The notes: generated by a model not told the origin, from the sequence alone. Shown: positions 42,007 to 53,862, numbered from the stretch's first letter. The stretch: 64,000 nt of DNA from Cotesia glomerata (GCF_020080835.1 NC_058167.1:248001-312000), one strand, 5' to 3'. Program-made: numbers and translations.

Positions 42007-43026
42007 TGTTATATCCGGCGTTGCCTCATATAACAAACAGGGTCTCTCCCCTTCGATGAAAAGTACAACGCTTGCACTTTATTACAACGAAAAGTACAAC
42101 GCTTGCACTTTATTAGTTTCGGCAATCACTCGGACAACACCTCGATGAAGAAATGAGCACACTGTCCACGTTCTGTCAAATTGCAATTTTAGACCAATAA
42201 CAAAATTCAACTCCCTTCCGAAAATCACGATCCAGGTGTATAAAAACCACCAAACACCACGGATCAAATGTTCACTCTTTTATTAAAGAATACGAAGGAA
42301 GGTATCTTCGTAGAACCCGTGTGGGTCCTTATACCGCGTTACGTATAAGGCAGTATACAGCACTCGGTCGCGTATACAAAATCTAAATTCATCTCAACCT
42401 TTAATCTCATCTTCTACGAACCACGACAGTGTGCTTTTCGAGCAGAATCGAGGGCCCCGTGGCCGTAGTGATATCAAAATTATAACCTTTCGTCCTATTA
42501 TCTGTTAACGGCGGATCTTAGTGTCTGCCAGAGTCGTTACTCTGTTTACGAACTCAATTTTAATAAACATTCTATCTGTCAAAAGATAGAAATAAGTGAT
42601 AGTTCATAAGTGAATTAGTGTACATTGAGTGCGTCTCGCCCATAGGGCGAATAATTGAATAAATCATAAAGACCAGAACTTCTTGTTTCACTTTATTCTA
42701 AATTAAGATCCTGAACCTCTTCGAGTACACTGATCTACATCACGAGAGAAAGAGGAGAATCCAACCCAGGATCAACCGATCGACCAATTCAATTCGAATC
42801 AACCGGAAAAATCATAAAGGACAACTGTGAGTTCAGTATTTGATATCGACTTCCCTTTTAATTCGCCGTTGGAACTCCTGGTTACCGGGAGGCGTTCGAA
42901 ATCCACAACAAAAATAAAACTCTTGTAGCTTGCCTACAAGAGAAAATCTATCTAAAAACGTGTCCGAGCCTCCTCAAGGCCCACACTACCAATAATTATT
43001 TAATTATAATTAATTCGGACATAACA
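42007..43026 (+). repeat. 3' LTR
   Basis: 1020 bp, identical to the 5' LTR except for three substitutions, so about 99.7% identity. Followed directly by the ACAG target duplicate and the interrupted THAP exon. Confidence 0.96.
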
Positions 43027-43537
43027 ACAGGTTCCCGAACGACCCGAAAGTGTAAGTAAAATTTATTGTTTGGTTAGGTTAAGTTATATTGATTATGAAA
43101 TTAAATGATATTTGATAATTATTTTAATGAAATATTTATGACAGAAAAAAATTCTTTTGAAATGCCACTTGTAGAAATTATATGAAACCAAGAATTCAAA
43201 TTTCCAGAAATAATACTTAAACTGAAATCGGTAGACGTCTGACTACTGTTTCAATTTTTTTCAACAAATTAACTATTAAAAAAATTATTTTCTATAAATA
43301 ACTCATAATTTTTTCAATATTCACATAAGGAATTTAAAAATAAATTTTGTAATAATTTTATTATAATAGAAATCTTCAGAATTGTTCAATTACTGCCAAT
43401 TTTTAGAACCAAAAATGAATTTCTTTTTCAGCTGTGCTGCATGGGTTCAATCAGTCGGAAACGAAGACTTTCTCTACCTAAATGAAGCAATTTTGCATTC
43501 AAAGAAATTTTTTTGTAGCTGTCGTTTCAAAGATTGA

Positions 43538-44074
43538 AAAAAAAAACCATTGTAATAGTATCAATAAAAATTTTTTTGTTTTATAATTTGTGATAATTTT
43601 TTTGAATTGTTCATTTAAATACTCCTAATTTGGTAAAATTTTTTAATGGAACTCACCTTAAAAGTAAAGCCTACTGTCTTATTTCTACTCCCGCTTCTTC
43701 ATTTCGGCTTCAGGATACACAAGCAAGAGTGCGCTCCCATATTCTTTTTACATTGCTAATTAATAATTAAAGAATTGTTATTTTTTATTAATTTTTTATA
43801 TTAAAATATATTTTCTGACGAATTAAAAATTCCCACAAAAATACCCTAAAAAAATTTATCCGCTAAAGCTTTCCCGCTATTAGCAAAATACCCCTTAATT
43901 TAGGGGAAAATCCCCCAAGTTGGCATCACTGATACATTTAGATAAATTAATATTATAGTAGTTTATATTCTATAGATAAAATTCAAAAACTTCTATAAAA
44001 TCATAACTTTTTTGAAACTTTTTACGCTTATTGAATAAGCCTTATTCAAATCATCAATAAGAACTTTTAGTTAC
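43538..44074. other. 3' flank of the THAP gene, no other gene seen
   Basis: AT-rich. AATAAA-like words downstream of the THAP stop (43558-43563, CAATAAAAA) may be its poly(A) signal. Otherwise unremarkable. Confidence 0.35.
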
Positions 44075-46010
44075 CGCCCGGGAAAAAATGATCAGGACTG
44101 ATCAGACCTGTTCATATCTGATCAGGCCTGAAATTAGACCTGAGCAGACCTGTTCATATCTGATCAGGCCTGAAATTAGACCTGAGCAGGCCTGTTCATG
44201 TATGATCAGGCCTGAAATTATACCTGATCAGACCTGTTCATGCCTGTTCATGTCTAAAGCATTAAATACGCTCAGACCTGATCAGACCTGTTCATGCCTG
44301 CTCATGTCTGTTCATGTCTGAAGCGTTAAATTCGTTCAGACCTGATCAGACCTGTTCATGCCTGCTCATGCCTGCTCATGTCTGTTCATGTCTGAAGCGT
44401 TAAATACGTTCAGACCTGATCAGACCTGTTCATGCCTGCTCATGTCTGTTCATGTCTGAAGCGTTAAATCCGTTCAGACCTGTTCATGCCTGCTCATGCC
44501 TGTTCATGTCTGAAGCATTAAATACGCTCAGACCTGATCAGACCTGTTCATGCCTGCTCATGTCTGTTCATGTCTGAAGCGTTAAATACGTTCAGATCTG
44601 ATCAGACCTGTTCATGCCTGCTCATGTCTGTTCATGTCTGAAGCCTTAAATACGCTCAGACCTGATCAGACCTGTCCATGTCTGATATCTAGCCAACACT
44701 GAGAGACAATTTTATTTAATAGTAATGAAATTTTATTACTATTTAATAAAACGTTTATTTGGCTAATCCCAAATAAAAATTTATTAAATATTAATTAAAT
44801 TTCCTTAAATACTAATAAAAATTTTTATTAAATACTAATAAATGTTTCTTAGTATGTAATGAATATTTATCTACATGTAATATAAAGAAAATTATTTAAT
44901 CAACTAACTAACAAGTATTGATCAGTAATTAATTGAATAAATAATTAAGTAAAAATTGAATTTTGTCGGAACTATATTTTTGAAATACAAAGTCTACAAC
45001 TGTTGTTATCCGAGTGGATGTTAATTTTTATGCACTTAAATTTAAAAATTTCACAAATGAATCGATAAGAGTTAGACATTATTTAATAAAATGAAAACAG
45101 AAGCAGAAAACCAGACAATGTAGGGACGCATTTGTTAAAAATAAAGACTATGATTTCATAAATTCAATCGAATATTTATTTATTTTATTATTTAAAATCT
45201 CTACATGTGATTCGTCATGAAGTAAACAAATAGGTTAGGTTAGGATGTCTTGTTAAAAATCTTAATACTATTTATTAAAAGACTTTACTGTGAAAATATA
45301 TTTGAATATATTATAATTAATTGATGAATATTAATCTTTTTTTTTGAGATTATTTCTTTTAATGACTTAATATTCGTATTAATGACAGCAAACGAAAGCG
45401 TCGTTCGTGGTTATTTTAATAAACACATATTAGTATTTAAGAAAATTTTATTAAATACTTATGAAATTTTATTAAATACTAATATAATTTTATTTATATG
45501 AAATATAATTTTATTAATATTAACTAAATTTTTTTTCAAGTCCAAATAAACTGTTTTATTACTATTGAATAAAATTCTCTCTCAGTGTAGAACCATATGT
45601 TAATGGAGCGAAAAAAAATACATAGCCGTTCCGAATAAATCACTGTAATATATGATTAATTATTAATAATTAATAAATTAGGTATAGAACTCCGTTAACT
45701 ATAAGGATAAATCATGTATAAAATTTGAATTACTTGAAGTAGCTCGAAAGATACTCTCAAGTTAAGATGAATCATTTGGTCAAGAGGTAAAGTGTCAGTC
45801 TGAAGAGCGCGAGGTGTACGGTTCGAATCCCCGTCGGCACCGATTTTTTTTTTTTTTATGGACCTGATCGAGTCAGACATGAACAGATCTGATCAGACCT
45901 GAACATGCCTGGCCAGGTCTGATCAGACCCGGTCATTTTTCATACCTGATCAGACCTGAAGACTCATGCCTGTTCATGTCTGATCAGATCTGATCATTTT
46001 TTCCCGGGCG
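44075..46010. mobile_element. 1.94-kb CCCGGG-ended element with arrays and tRNA-like core
   Basis: The left CGCCCGGGAAAAAATGATCA is the exact reverse complement of the right TGATCATTTTTTCCCGGGCG. Inside, 44088-44680 is an array of ten-base words (GACCTGATCA, GACCTGTTCA, TGCCTGCTCA, TGTCTGTTCA), with GAAGCGTTAAATACG spacers. The middle is AT-rich. Near the right end lie a tRNA-like block, a T-run and a second, shorter array. No protein is encoded. It is an inverted or partly rearranged relative of the 1214-4125 element. Confidence 0.75.
45765..45841 (+). other. tRNA-like sequence of the CCCGGG element
   Basis: A-box-like TTTGGTCAAGAGGTAAAG, centre CAGTCTGAAGAGCGC (GAA in the anticodon place, Phe-like), B box GGTTCGAATCC and CCGTCGGCACC at the end, then a T-run. 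The stems are degenerate, so it is not a working tRNA gene. Near-identical to 1384-1452. Confidence 0.5.
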
Positions 46011-46129
46011 ACCATTTCCAAGAGTCGATAATAATACAGTCGACTCTGTCTAAAGGTATCAGGTTGGGACAGGACCATTGCTTAAGGGTTCCCTCCCCAC
46101 CATCAGCACTTCCCTTACATTATATTCCC

Positions 46130-46575
46130 CTTAATTATAAATAACTTTCATTTTTGGAATAACTTTCAAAAGGCTTTACCGATCGATTCCAAAAACTAAT
46201 CAGCTCTTAACATCAAAAAACCACGTCAATCTTCTCCAAGAACGTCAAAATCTGTTGATTGGTTCGTGAGTTATCTTTGTCTAAAAAATTCGGAAAAAGT
46301 GAATTTTTCGAATTTCTCTCAAATTTCCGGTCTGATCAAGTTGTATGTAAAAGTAAATCATAGAAATTGGAAAACTGCGTTGATTGCTACAGACCGCGTA
46401 CAGAGTTCAAAAGCATAGAACAGCCCACTCTTTGAGCTCGGAGAGCTTAAAATAACCCATAAACTGTATTTTTGAGCTCGAAACTTTATAAGTGCAATTT
46501 TAAGCACTTAGGTATGGAATTAGCGGGAAGTTGCAGGGATGGCCTTCAGGGTCATCCGTTTTCCTAATTTTTTCA
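46130..46575 (+). repeat. AGCGGGAAGTTGCAGG repeat family, partial copy
   Basis: Contains CTAATCAGCTCTTAACATC, TGAGCTCGGAGAGCTTAAAA and the end GGAATTAGCGGGAAGTTGCA followed by GGGATGGCCTTCAGGGTCA. The same order occurs at 60790-61690 and 50865-53210, and in reverse at 21600-21780. This copy lacks the left half with the GT microsatellite. Confidence 0.65.
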
Positions 46576-47429
46576 AACACCAATTGTATGCGTGTCGATT
46601 AATTCCAAAAAGCTCTACTTTTCGACAAATTGCGTTGGACACTATAAACCACACTAAAATAAGCTCATTTATTTTAAAGATGTAGTGAATGATAATTGTT
46701 GAAAATTTTTTTTATTCGTTTCTAAATATTCTCAATTAATCAGAAATTAAATTGAATAGAACTTATTTGAGAATGGTCCATATTTCTATCCTTATTAATA
46801 TTTGTAAGCCGAAAATATATAGAATTAAAAACTTTTAAGCTTTCAAAGCTATACTCATATTATTATCCCTACTCTTAAGTTAAAAAAAAATCGGCATTAC
46901 ATCAACAGGTTTATTTTAGCTTTGCGCTCAAAAACAAAAAGTCTCTGGGATAACATGCAGGGTCAAACTTTGTTTAATTTTTATTTTAACCCTGCCATTA
47001 TTCGATGATATGATGATGTTTATGTTAATATTATTTCTTTCAAGAGAATTGTATTTAGTTCTACGTATGCTATGTTCGTGTCAGCTGTTCTAAAAGTAAT
47101 TTATTTCGTCGTCACGATCTAGTTTACATCACAGTTAAAATAAAATAACGGCTAAATTCTTCACTATTTTTAAGTTTTGAATTTGAATTTTTCCAAGAAA
47201 ATTTCATATTAAGAAAGAATAGTTCTCATTTTTTTTTTAATCATTTGTAGACTTAGTACAAGGATGAATATATTATTGATTTTTTACTAAGAATATCGAA
47301 GGTACTAGTAAATTCACGTTGATAATGACTTATATTGATCTAAATAATTCGTAAAAATGTTTTTTTGACCTAAGAGATGTAAAATTTTTTTTCTCTTAAA
47401 ATTTTCAAATCGATTTTTTGTGCAGCGTT
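46576..47429. other. No gene seen
   Basis: AT-rich with no coding-like frame. It immediately precedes the putative promoter and first exon at about 47.43 kb, so upstream regulatory sequence is possible but not recognisable. Confidence 0.3.
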
Positions 47430-48497
47430 ACTGGAAGGGGTAGTGAATAGGGAGTGGGGAAATGAAAGCGAGCATCGCGACGTTTTTAGGAGTCGCGCTA
47501 ACACTTCCATCGACATTGCATTTGAAGAAATAGACACAAGAAAAAACGCAGTTGTAACACAGGTTAGTTTATTTACGGTTATTCACAATTGATTCTAATG
47601 TTGTATTAGCTTTTCTCAACTAATTTTTTTCTTGAACAATTTTATACAAATTTTATTTCCGTTAAACTCATTTACAGATAATAATACTAAATGAATCTTT
47701 TATACCATCTTACATTCTTGAGTAACATCATCAGTCAACTGAATATGAAATTACATTCATGGCGCATCTATGGTTGTAATTTATTTTGATGAGTTTAGAA
47801 GATTATGTTCTTGCCATAATTTTTCTTGGACCAAAATAAAATTTTGTTCTATTTTCTGTGCTTCTCAGAATGACAGCATTCAATTGACTTTATAATGTAA
47901 AATTTTGTAATCAATACTCATCAGTTGAATTTAAAATTGATGAGACACTCATAATACTCAAACTTTTATTCGTTTTCGTTTTCCAAACTAAATATTTGTA
48001 AGTAGTATTATATTATAACATTTTGATGATTTACAAACATAGAGTATCTCAAAAAAATTGAACAATTACTTCAAAAATTCTAAAACATAAAATTAGAAAA
48101 AAAAATAAATGAAAAATTTTAACTCAAGCATCATTTATACGTGAAATTGTTGTATAAGAATATTTAAATGAAGTAAATGTTCACTAAATAACAAGTGGTA
48201 ATATTAATGTCAATAGGAGTTAATTAACAACTAAATTGTTAAAATATTAATTTTTTCGATCGTTTTTTCGTTACAAAAAAATCCATAACAAAATATTTTA
48301 AGATTCAAATTTCACACATTACTCGTTGCTGGTTTAAGTAACAGTCTGTATTGAGAGTATCCTACAAAGTTACTTTTTAAAGCACCGAATTAGATCAGAT
48401 CTATTTTAACGTCAAGCGAAAGCCCAGCGGGCTATTTATTGAATAGATAATAACTTGCTTTGCTGTTAGTGTTTTTAGTTTTACTTATCTATCACCC

Positions 48498-48557
<60 letters not shown>

Positions 48558-48904
48558 TAAGATTTTTTATTGATTTGTTTTATGATTATAATTATAAACC
48601 AATATAACAACAACATTGAATATTTTTAGAAATCTTCAGTTATTAGTGGGTGCCATCGATCTAGATAACGAATAACTCATCGAACACTATGTCAAGACCT
48701 ATATTAAGCCGACCACGTACACGTGTTTATGACTGTAATTACGACAAAGGGGAGTCTTACTACAAACCGATGATGGATCATTTGGATAGAAAATACAGTA
48801 CACGACCACTTTTTCCGGAGTCAAGAGGTTCATTTGCTGATGAGATTGCGGCAAGACGTAGCGACATCGGTAACATCTTTAGTCGTTTTCCAAAATGGTT
48901 TTAA
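47430..48904 (+). CDS. Two-exon gene for a 71-residue protein; coding part 48689-48904
   Basis: A GC-richer block at about 47430-47562 ends in a good donor (CACAG/GTTAGT) and looks like a non-coding first exon. TTCAG at 48635-48639 opens exon 2. The ATG at 48689 starts 71 codons ending in TAA (48902-48904). The protein is basic and ordered-looking: MSRPILSRPRTRVYDCNYDK near the start, then a GESYYKPMMDHLDRKYS stretch, ending SRFPKWF. Its codon use stands out from the surroundings. It reminds me of insect muscle thick-filament proteins of the myofilin type, but that is an impression, not a match. An internal GGTAAC could allow alternative splicing to further exons. This is the most gene-like intact host frame in the window. 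Confidence 0.6.
48498..48557. repeat. (TTA)n microsatellite
   Basis: About 20 TTA units within the proposed intron of the 71-residue gene. Confidence 0.95.
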
Positions 48905-50735
48905 ATGTTATGAAACATATTTGTTATGATGATAATTTATTATAAACGGTTTTGCTTATAATCTCAATCCAAAAATATGAATTTAGTTTTTTGCTTATAT
49001 TCTCAACTAAATTCATTGTCTGATAGTTATTTTCCAAATTTTTGATTGATTTCACAATAATTCACGTTCAATAATCTCTTTATCGATTTTTTAACCGACC
49101 GAACGTTTCATAATTTTTATGATATTAAAGAAATAACTTCAAATATGCTGTTAAATTTTCAAAATTCAATAATGAATAAGTCATCACAAGTATTTTATAA
49201 TAAATACCCACCTCATGACCGTATTATTCATATATGTTTGTATCTGGCATCCTGTAGTATTAAGCAAGCATTAAAAATTTTATTTGTTTTTTGATTGCAC
49301 TGATATGAATGCATTTTGAGTGTTACGTCCCGAGTGTTACGTTATTATTTCTTTTCTGTTCATATATGTTCTTTCAATAATTCCTGCCTAAAAGTGTTTG
49401 TCCACTTATGAGAAAATAAACATCAGATAAACTAAATATAATGATGCAATTAATAAATACCATTATCGTTGTAAAACGAACATAAAAAAAATTCATATTT
49501 TTTCAATAGAATTTTATACTTAAGTAGTAAACTAGGTATTACGTAAATAAATCCCCTTGAAATCGATTTTCAAAATCAATTTCAGACAGTTAAGAAAAAT
49601 TACTTTTTTTTTAGTTCTGGTATATTATACTGATATAAAATTCAAGTCTTTAAATAATTTTTGATATATATTTTTGTTTTTCAGACTAGCTTAGAAATAA
49701 TTATTCAAGCACTGTTTTTAAATTGATTAATTACAATATTATCATGATTGTATAAAAAATTGAGCTGTTGGTCTGATAGGAAAGAAAGTACAATGAAAAT
49801 TACGTTAATAATATCATAATTGTTATAATCAAACATTATACCGACGAAATTCTGCGAAAAATGTAACTTGCGATATTACACCATGAATTTTATTGAGCAA
49901 ATAACACTATTTAAGAACGGCTTACACTTTTTTTTTCGTCCTCTGTTGAATAAATGGTAGTATCTCTGCTGCACTTGTAGTGTCAATGGAAACTTTGGGA
50001 GTGAATTGCTCATAAAATAAATGGAAATGTTTCAATTCTATTATCTATCTGCGAACGAAGCGTTTCTTTAGAAGCATCATTTTATCTCTCGGCAAAATAC
50101 TCGTAAACTTAACCATCAACCTGCTTTAATAAAATACACATTTTTATATGTAGCCACAGCAAAAAGTTTAACTATAAATAGTAAAGCGTCGGATACAAGA
50201 GTCCATATTACAGTTCTGGTTATTGAATAATTAATGTTAATGTTAGCAGTATAAAATAATTGATATATTTTTAATCACTAAACATTTTTTTAAGTTTTCC
50301 ACTAAAAAGTAGAAAGTTTTATCGATTTACATTTTTATTTATTGCAACGATTGCCGTAGTTAATTTGTTGTTATAGTCACAAATAAAACAAATCATTAAT
50401 TGAATATATTTATCAAAGCTATCAAAATTCCAAAAATTGCTGCTAGCAATAGACTTTCTACTTTTCTTCTAGTAAGATTTTTTTTTTTTTAATAAAGATC
50501 TTTGTAAATTTGTTTTATGTACCTAAAAAAATTTCGAAGTATTATTTGCCATAGAAAGATACACTGTAAACACGAAAAAAAAACACTCTAAAATAATATT
50601 TCTACGGTTGGAACTACAAAACATTTATTTTCATCAAATTTTTAATTTCTGTCATACCTATGAAAAAAAAAGCTGGCACATTGTCTTGTTTTAGCTGAAT
50701 GAAAATTTATTTTAGTCTATAAACTTCGTACTCCG
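48905..50735. other. No further gene seen
   Basis: AT-rich. AATAAAC near 49418 could end the transcript of the preceding gene. No inverted-repeat element or coding frame was recognised, although one may be hidden by decay. Confidence 0.35.
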
Positions 50736-50772
50736 ATGTTTTTCGAATTGAAGTTGTCGGCGATTTCAAATT

Positions 50773-50776
<4 letters not shown>

Positions 50777-50855
<79 letters not shown>
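50777..50855. repeat. (TA)n microsatellite
   Basis: About 39 TA units, directly left of a copy of the AGCGGGAAGTTGCAGG repeat family. The open frame through it is an artefact. Confidence 0.95.
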
Positions 50856-50857
<2 letters not shown>

Positions 50858-50864
50858 CGGTGAC

Positions 50865-51042
50865 CTAAAAGAACCGACTATTTTTAACTTCCCGCTAAGA
50901 AAATCTCAGATTTTCAAAAATCGGGAAGTTATTGGTTTTACCCCGTTTTACAAAAATCCAGTTTTCATCAGATCTCGACGTTTGAAGGTCACAGGAAGCT
51001 TCCCTGACTATCCCCGCGAGGGTGTCACTATGTCTGTATGTA

Positions 51043-51080
<38 letters not shown>

Positions 51081-52626
51081 TTTTTTCCTTAGGCGGGGGA
51101 ATCTTTTTTACGGATTCTAAGCATAGCTGTTTGGCCTGGATATGTGGCGACTCGATGCAGCGTCATACTAAAATTCGACGCTGACGCCCCTACCCACTAA
51201 ACCCTAAACCCCTTTCTCTTCTATCCTCTGATCCCCCATGGTACCACCGTAAGGCATTTCTTTGCGGGGGGAGGAATTAGCTGCCGTTCTTCCTTCTGGT
51301 GGCTAAGATGTTATTTCTTTCTTCTAGATTCTGTCTTTCGCTCTTTTCTTCTCAATGGATCGCAACTCTGTAAGCACTTTTGTAGCAAAAGTGCTTGTGG
51401 CGTTCCAGGCAGCTTCTGACGACAACATTGCTTCTACTATTGATTCTGGTTGGGTTCTCTTTTTCAGAATCTTCTCTAACTCATCGCACTGTTGGTTGAA
51501 ACGTGGACACACAAAAAAAACATGCTCCGCATCTTCATTGACCCCTGGACAGGACGGGCACTCTGGGGTATCATCGTGCTTAAAGCGGTGAAGATACTTC
51601 CGGTAACATCAGTGTCCTGATAACATCTGCGTTAAATAATAGTTGATCTCACCGTGACTCCGGTTGAACCACACATCAACTCGAGGTATGAGACGGTACG
51701 TCCACCGACCCTTATCTGAAGCATTCCACTCTTGTTGCCATCTTGCGATGCTGTGTTGCCGTTCTTCCCTTCTAAGTTCTTCAGGGCTCAGTGTGGTTGA
51801 CCTTTTTTGTTGGTATAGGTTCCGTCTTTCCTCAGCTAGGACTCTGAGAGGCAGAGTACCGGAAATAACACACACTGCTTCCTCTGATATTGTGCGGAAG
51901 GCGCTAGTTACTCGTAGGGCACTCATACGATATATTATCCCAAATGGATATTCCGTAGGTGAGCACCGATGTGACTACTGATGACAATAGCAGCCTCCTG
52001 CTCTGCTTTGGGCCTCCGACGTTCGGCATCAATCGTGCGAGACTAGCTCTCACTACTGACGCTTTCATACAGACGTGTTCCACTTGCTGCTTGAAGTTGA
52101 GTCGGGCATCAAGCATCACTCCCAGATATCGTATATGAGGTTGTGATGTGATTTCTCGGTCACCGACTTTTAGCTTAATTGTTTCAACTTCTTTTCGGCT
52201 GGTAATAAGCACTGCTTCGGTCTTCTGCTTGGCCAGTTGTAGGTTCACTGTATCCATCCACTGGTTGATCTTCTCAAAATTGATGTCAAACAGATGTTGA
52301 ATCTCGTCGAGGTGTTTGGCGACGATCACTGAGGCAACATCATCCGCATACGCTACCAGTTTGACACATCTTGGAAGCTTCAGTCTCAGGAGCCCGTCAT
52401 ACATGATATTCCACAGAAGTGGACCAAGAACAGAGCCCTGTGGCACACCACCGGTTATATCATACTCTTTCGGACCATTCTTTGTATCGTATTTCAGCAC
52501 TCTATCTGTAAAATAGCTAATCACTAGTCTGCGAAGATATGTTGGCACGTTCTTCTCGTCGAGAGCTTGCATGATGCAGTCTCAATTAGCGGAATTGAAA
52601 GCATTTTTGATGTCCAAGGCAGCCAC

Positions 52627-52682
<56 letters not shown>

Positions 52683-53210
52683 ATGTATGTAAGTATGTAA
52701 ACCTCTCATAACTTTTGAATGGCTTTACCGATTTAATCGCGGTTGGTGCCATTCGAAAGGGTTTGATTGTACTTAAATTTTGAATATAAGCTGGACCGAC
52801 TCGGACCGATAGATTTTGAGAAATCTAAAAAAAACTGTAAAAAAAATTTTTTTCAAAAGTGGTTTTTTTGGAATAACTTTTGAACGGCTCTATCGATCAA
52901 CTCCAAAAACTAATCAGCTTTTAACCTTGAAAAACCACGTCAATTGCCGCTAATCAAGTCAAAATCGGTTGATTTATTTGAGAGATATCGTGCAGGAAAG
53001 AAAATCCAAAAAAGTGTTTTTTCGGAATTACTCCGAAATTTCTAGTTTGATCAATTGAAACTTAAAGATTTTTCAAAAGGCTTAAAAAACTGCGTCGAAT
53101 GCCGCGAACCACGTAAAAATCGGTTCATTTATTCAAAAGTTATTGCGGTTTGAAAACTCAAAAAATAGTGTTTTATCAAACTTTTATTAGACTTCTGAGC
53201 TCGAAGAGCT
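50865..53210 (+). mobile_element. GT-bearing repeat family copy, split by a LINE
   Basis: The left part (50885-51078) has TAACTTCCCGCTAAGAAAAT, CAGATCTCGACGTTTGAAGG, CACAGGAAGCTTCCCTGACT and then (GT)n. The right part resumes at 52631 with (GT)n and GTATGTAAACCTCTCATAAC and runs to TGAGCTCGAAGAGC. This matches the uninterrupted copy at 60790-61690 in the same order. The LINE at 51085-52630 inserted into the GT microsatellite. The ends TTAACTTCCCGCTAA and TTAGCGGGAAGTTG of intact copies are inverted, suggesting a TIR DNA element without coding capacity. Confidence 0.7.
51085..52630 (-). mobile_element. 5'-truncated LINE of R1/LOA type
   Basis: The minus strand encodes the second half of reverse transcriptase: LVAALDIKNAFNSAN, then TGA where Trp is expected (about 52583), GGVPQGSVLGPLLWNIMYDG and the YADD active site. 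A frameshift near 51930 leads into the C-terminal part (LRREERQHSIARWQQEWNAS; WFNRSHGEINYYLTQMLSGH; CPSCPG with EHVFFVCPRF) typical of the R1/LOA clades, ending at 51324. A 3' untranslated region closes in CCCCCGCCTAAGG followed by A-runs. It is inactive: truncated, one nonsense codon and at least two frameshifts. Confidence 0.85.
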
Positions 53211-53476
53211 TTACAGCAATATTTATATTTGTATAGACCGGATATACGCAAATGATAGTCTGGATGACACGCAAAATCGTGAAGCGTTCCACATTTTTAC
53301 AAATATAAATATAAATAATGCTGTGAAGCGGGAAAGAATAGGAGTTACGGTAATTATTATGTGAAGCGTTCCACATTCACGTAACAGGATATTGGTAGGA
53401 AAGGATTGAGAAAGGAATGTGGAGAAGATCATCTTAATGTGAGTTTATAGAATATGCGAGTAAAAATTATTAGATA

Positions 53477-53548
53477 GCTCGGACTGGGATTCGAACCCAG
53501 AACCTTCCGAAGGCATGTCGGCTACTCTACCATTTGAGCTATCCGGTC
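53477..53548 (-). other. tRNA-like sequence, unit 1
   Basis: A 72-base minus-strand cloverleaf-like block: TAGCTCAAATGGTAGAG (D arm/A box), CCGACATGCCTTCGG (middle arm, TGC at the anticodon place but A instead of T at position 33), and CTGGGTTCGAATCCCAG (perfect T arm/B box). The acceptor stem is broken because its 5' strand reads GACCGGA, where GCTCGGA would pair with TCCGAGC. More likely a SINE head or pseudogene than a working tRNA. Confidence 0.6.
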
Positions 53549-53790
53549 AATATTGAATTTCCTTTCGATTATTCTATATACATTAAGCCATACCGTCCAT
53601 CTTACGGCAAGCATTTTTATAAATATAAATAATGCTGTGAAGCGGGAAAGAATAGGAGTTACGGTAATTATTACGTGAAGCGTTCCACATTCACGTAATA
53701 GGATATTGGTAGGAAAGGATCGAGAAACGAATGTGGAGAGGATCATCTTAATGTGAGTTTATAGAATATGCAAGAAAAAATTATTAGATA

Positions 53791-53862
53791 GCTCGGACTG
53801 TGATTCGAACCCAGAACCTTCCGAAGGCATGTCGGCTACTCTACCATTTGAGCTATCCGGTC
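53791..53862 (-). other. tRNA-like sequence, unit 2
   Basis: Same as unit 1 through the arms, with the same acceptor mismatch. One base outside the block distinguishes it (TGATTCGAACC against GGATTCGAACC on the + strand, weakening a T-stem pair). Confidence 0.6.

Larger units (their letters stand above)
28577..43026 (+). mobile_element. Complete env-bearing Ty3/gypsy (errantivirus-like) element, 14.45 kb
   Basis: Two 1020-bp LTRs starting TGTTATATCC and ending GGACATAACA flank a 12.4-kb internal region. The 4-bp target duplication ACAG (28573-28576, 43027-43030) is intact. Order: tRNA-Leu-type primer site, leader, upstream frame, gag, pol by -1 frameshift, env, an antisense spliced gene and a polypurine tract. 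Gag, pol and env are open and the LTRs differ at only three positions, so insertion was recent. The coding strand is A/C-rich and G-poor, unlike flanking DNA. Errantiviruses are insect gypsy-group retroelements whose env resembles baculovirus F fusion proteins; some are infectious. Whether this copy is active is unknown, and the RNase H replacements argue for caution. Confidence 0.95.
28515..43537 (+). pseudogene. Small THAP zinc-finger gene split by the LTR element
   Basis: The first coding exon starts at ATG 28515 with MSWCCVNRCRH, the C-x3-C opening of a THAP domain, and reaches Cys-Arg-Phe-His at 28576, where the retroelement begins. The exon resumes after the 3' LTR (43031-43051), supplying the Phe-Pro-x-Asp motif that normally follows the FH, and ends at a GTAAGT donor. 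Exon 2 (43432-43537) brings the conserved AAW and the second ligand region, then TGA. The total would be about 62 residues. THAP domains bind DNA and occur in transposases and transcription regulators. Two defects precede or accompany the insertion: the last zinc-binding His reads Arg (FCSCRF, where C-x2-H is expected), and the closing AVPTxF segment is missing. It may already have been a relic. Confidence 0.7.

Noticed and set aside
42082..42267. 61-codon minus-strand frame in the LTR
   Set aside because: Present in both LTRs only because they are copies; overlaps promoter sequence and lacks gene context.
44088..44680. CRISPR-like spaced repeats
   Set aside because: Eukaryotic context, words degenerate and self-complementary, no unique equal-length spacers.
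45232..45245. Telomere-like TTAGG words (TAGGTTAGGTTAGG)
   Set aside because: Only two to three units; too short for an interstitial telomere.
50736..51092. 118-codon open frame
   Set aside because: Runs through (TA)n and (GT)n microsatellites, giving Ile-Tyr and Val-Cys repeats.
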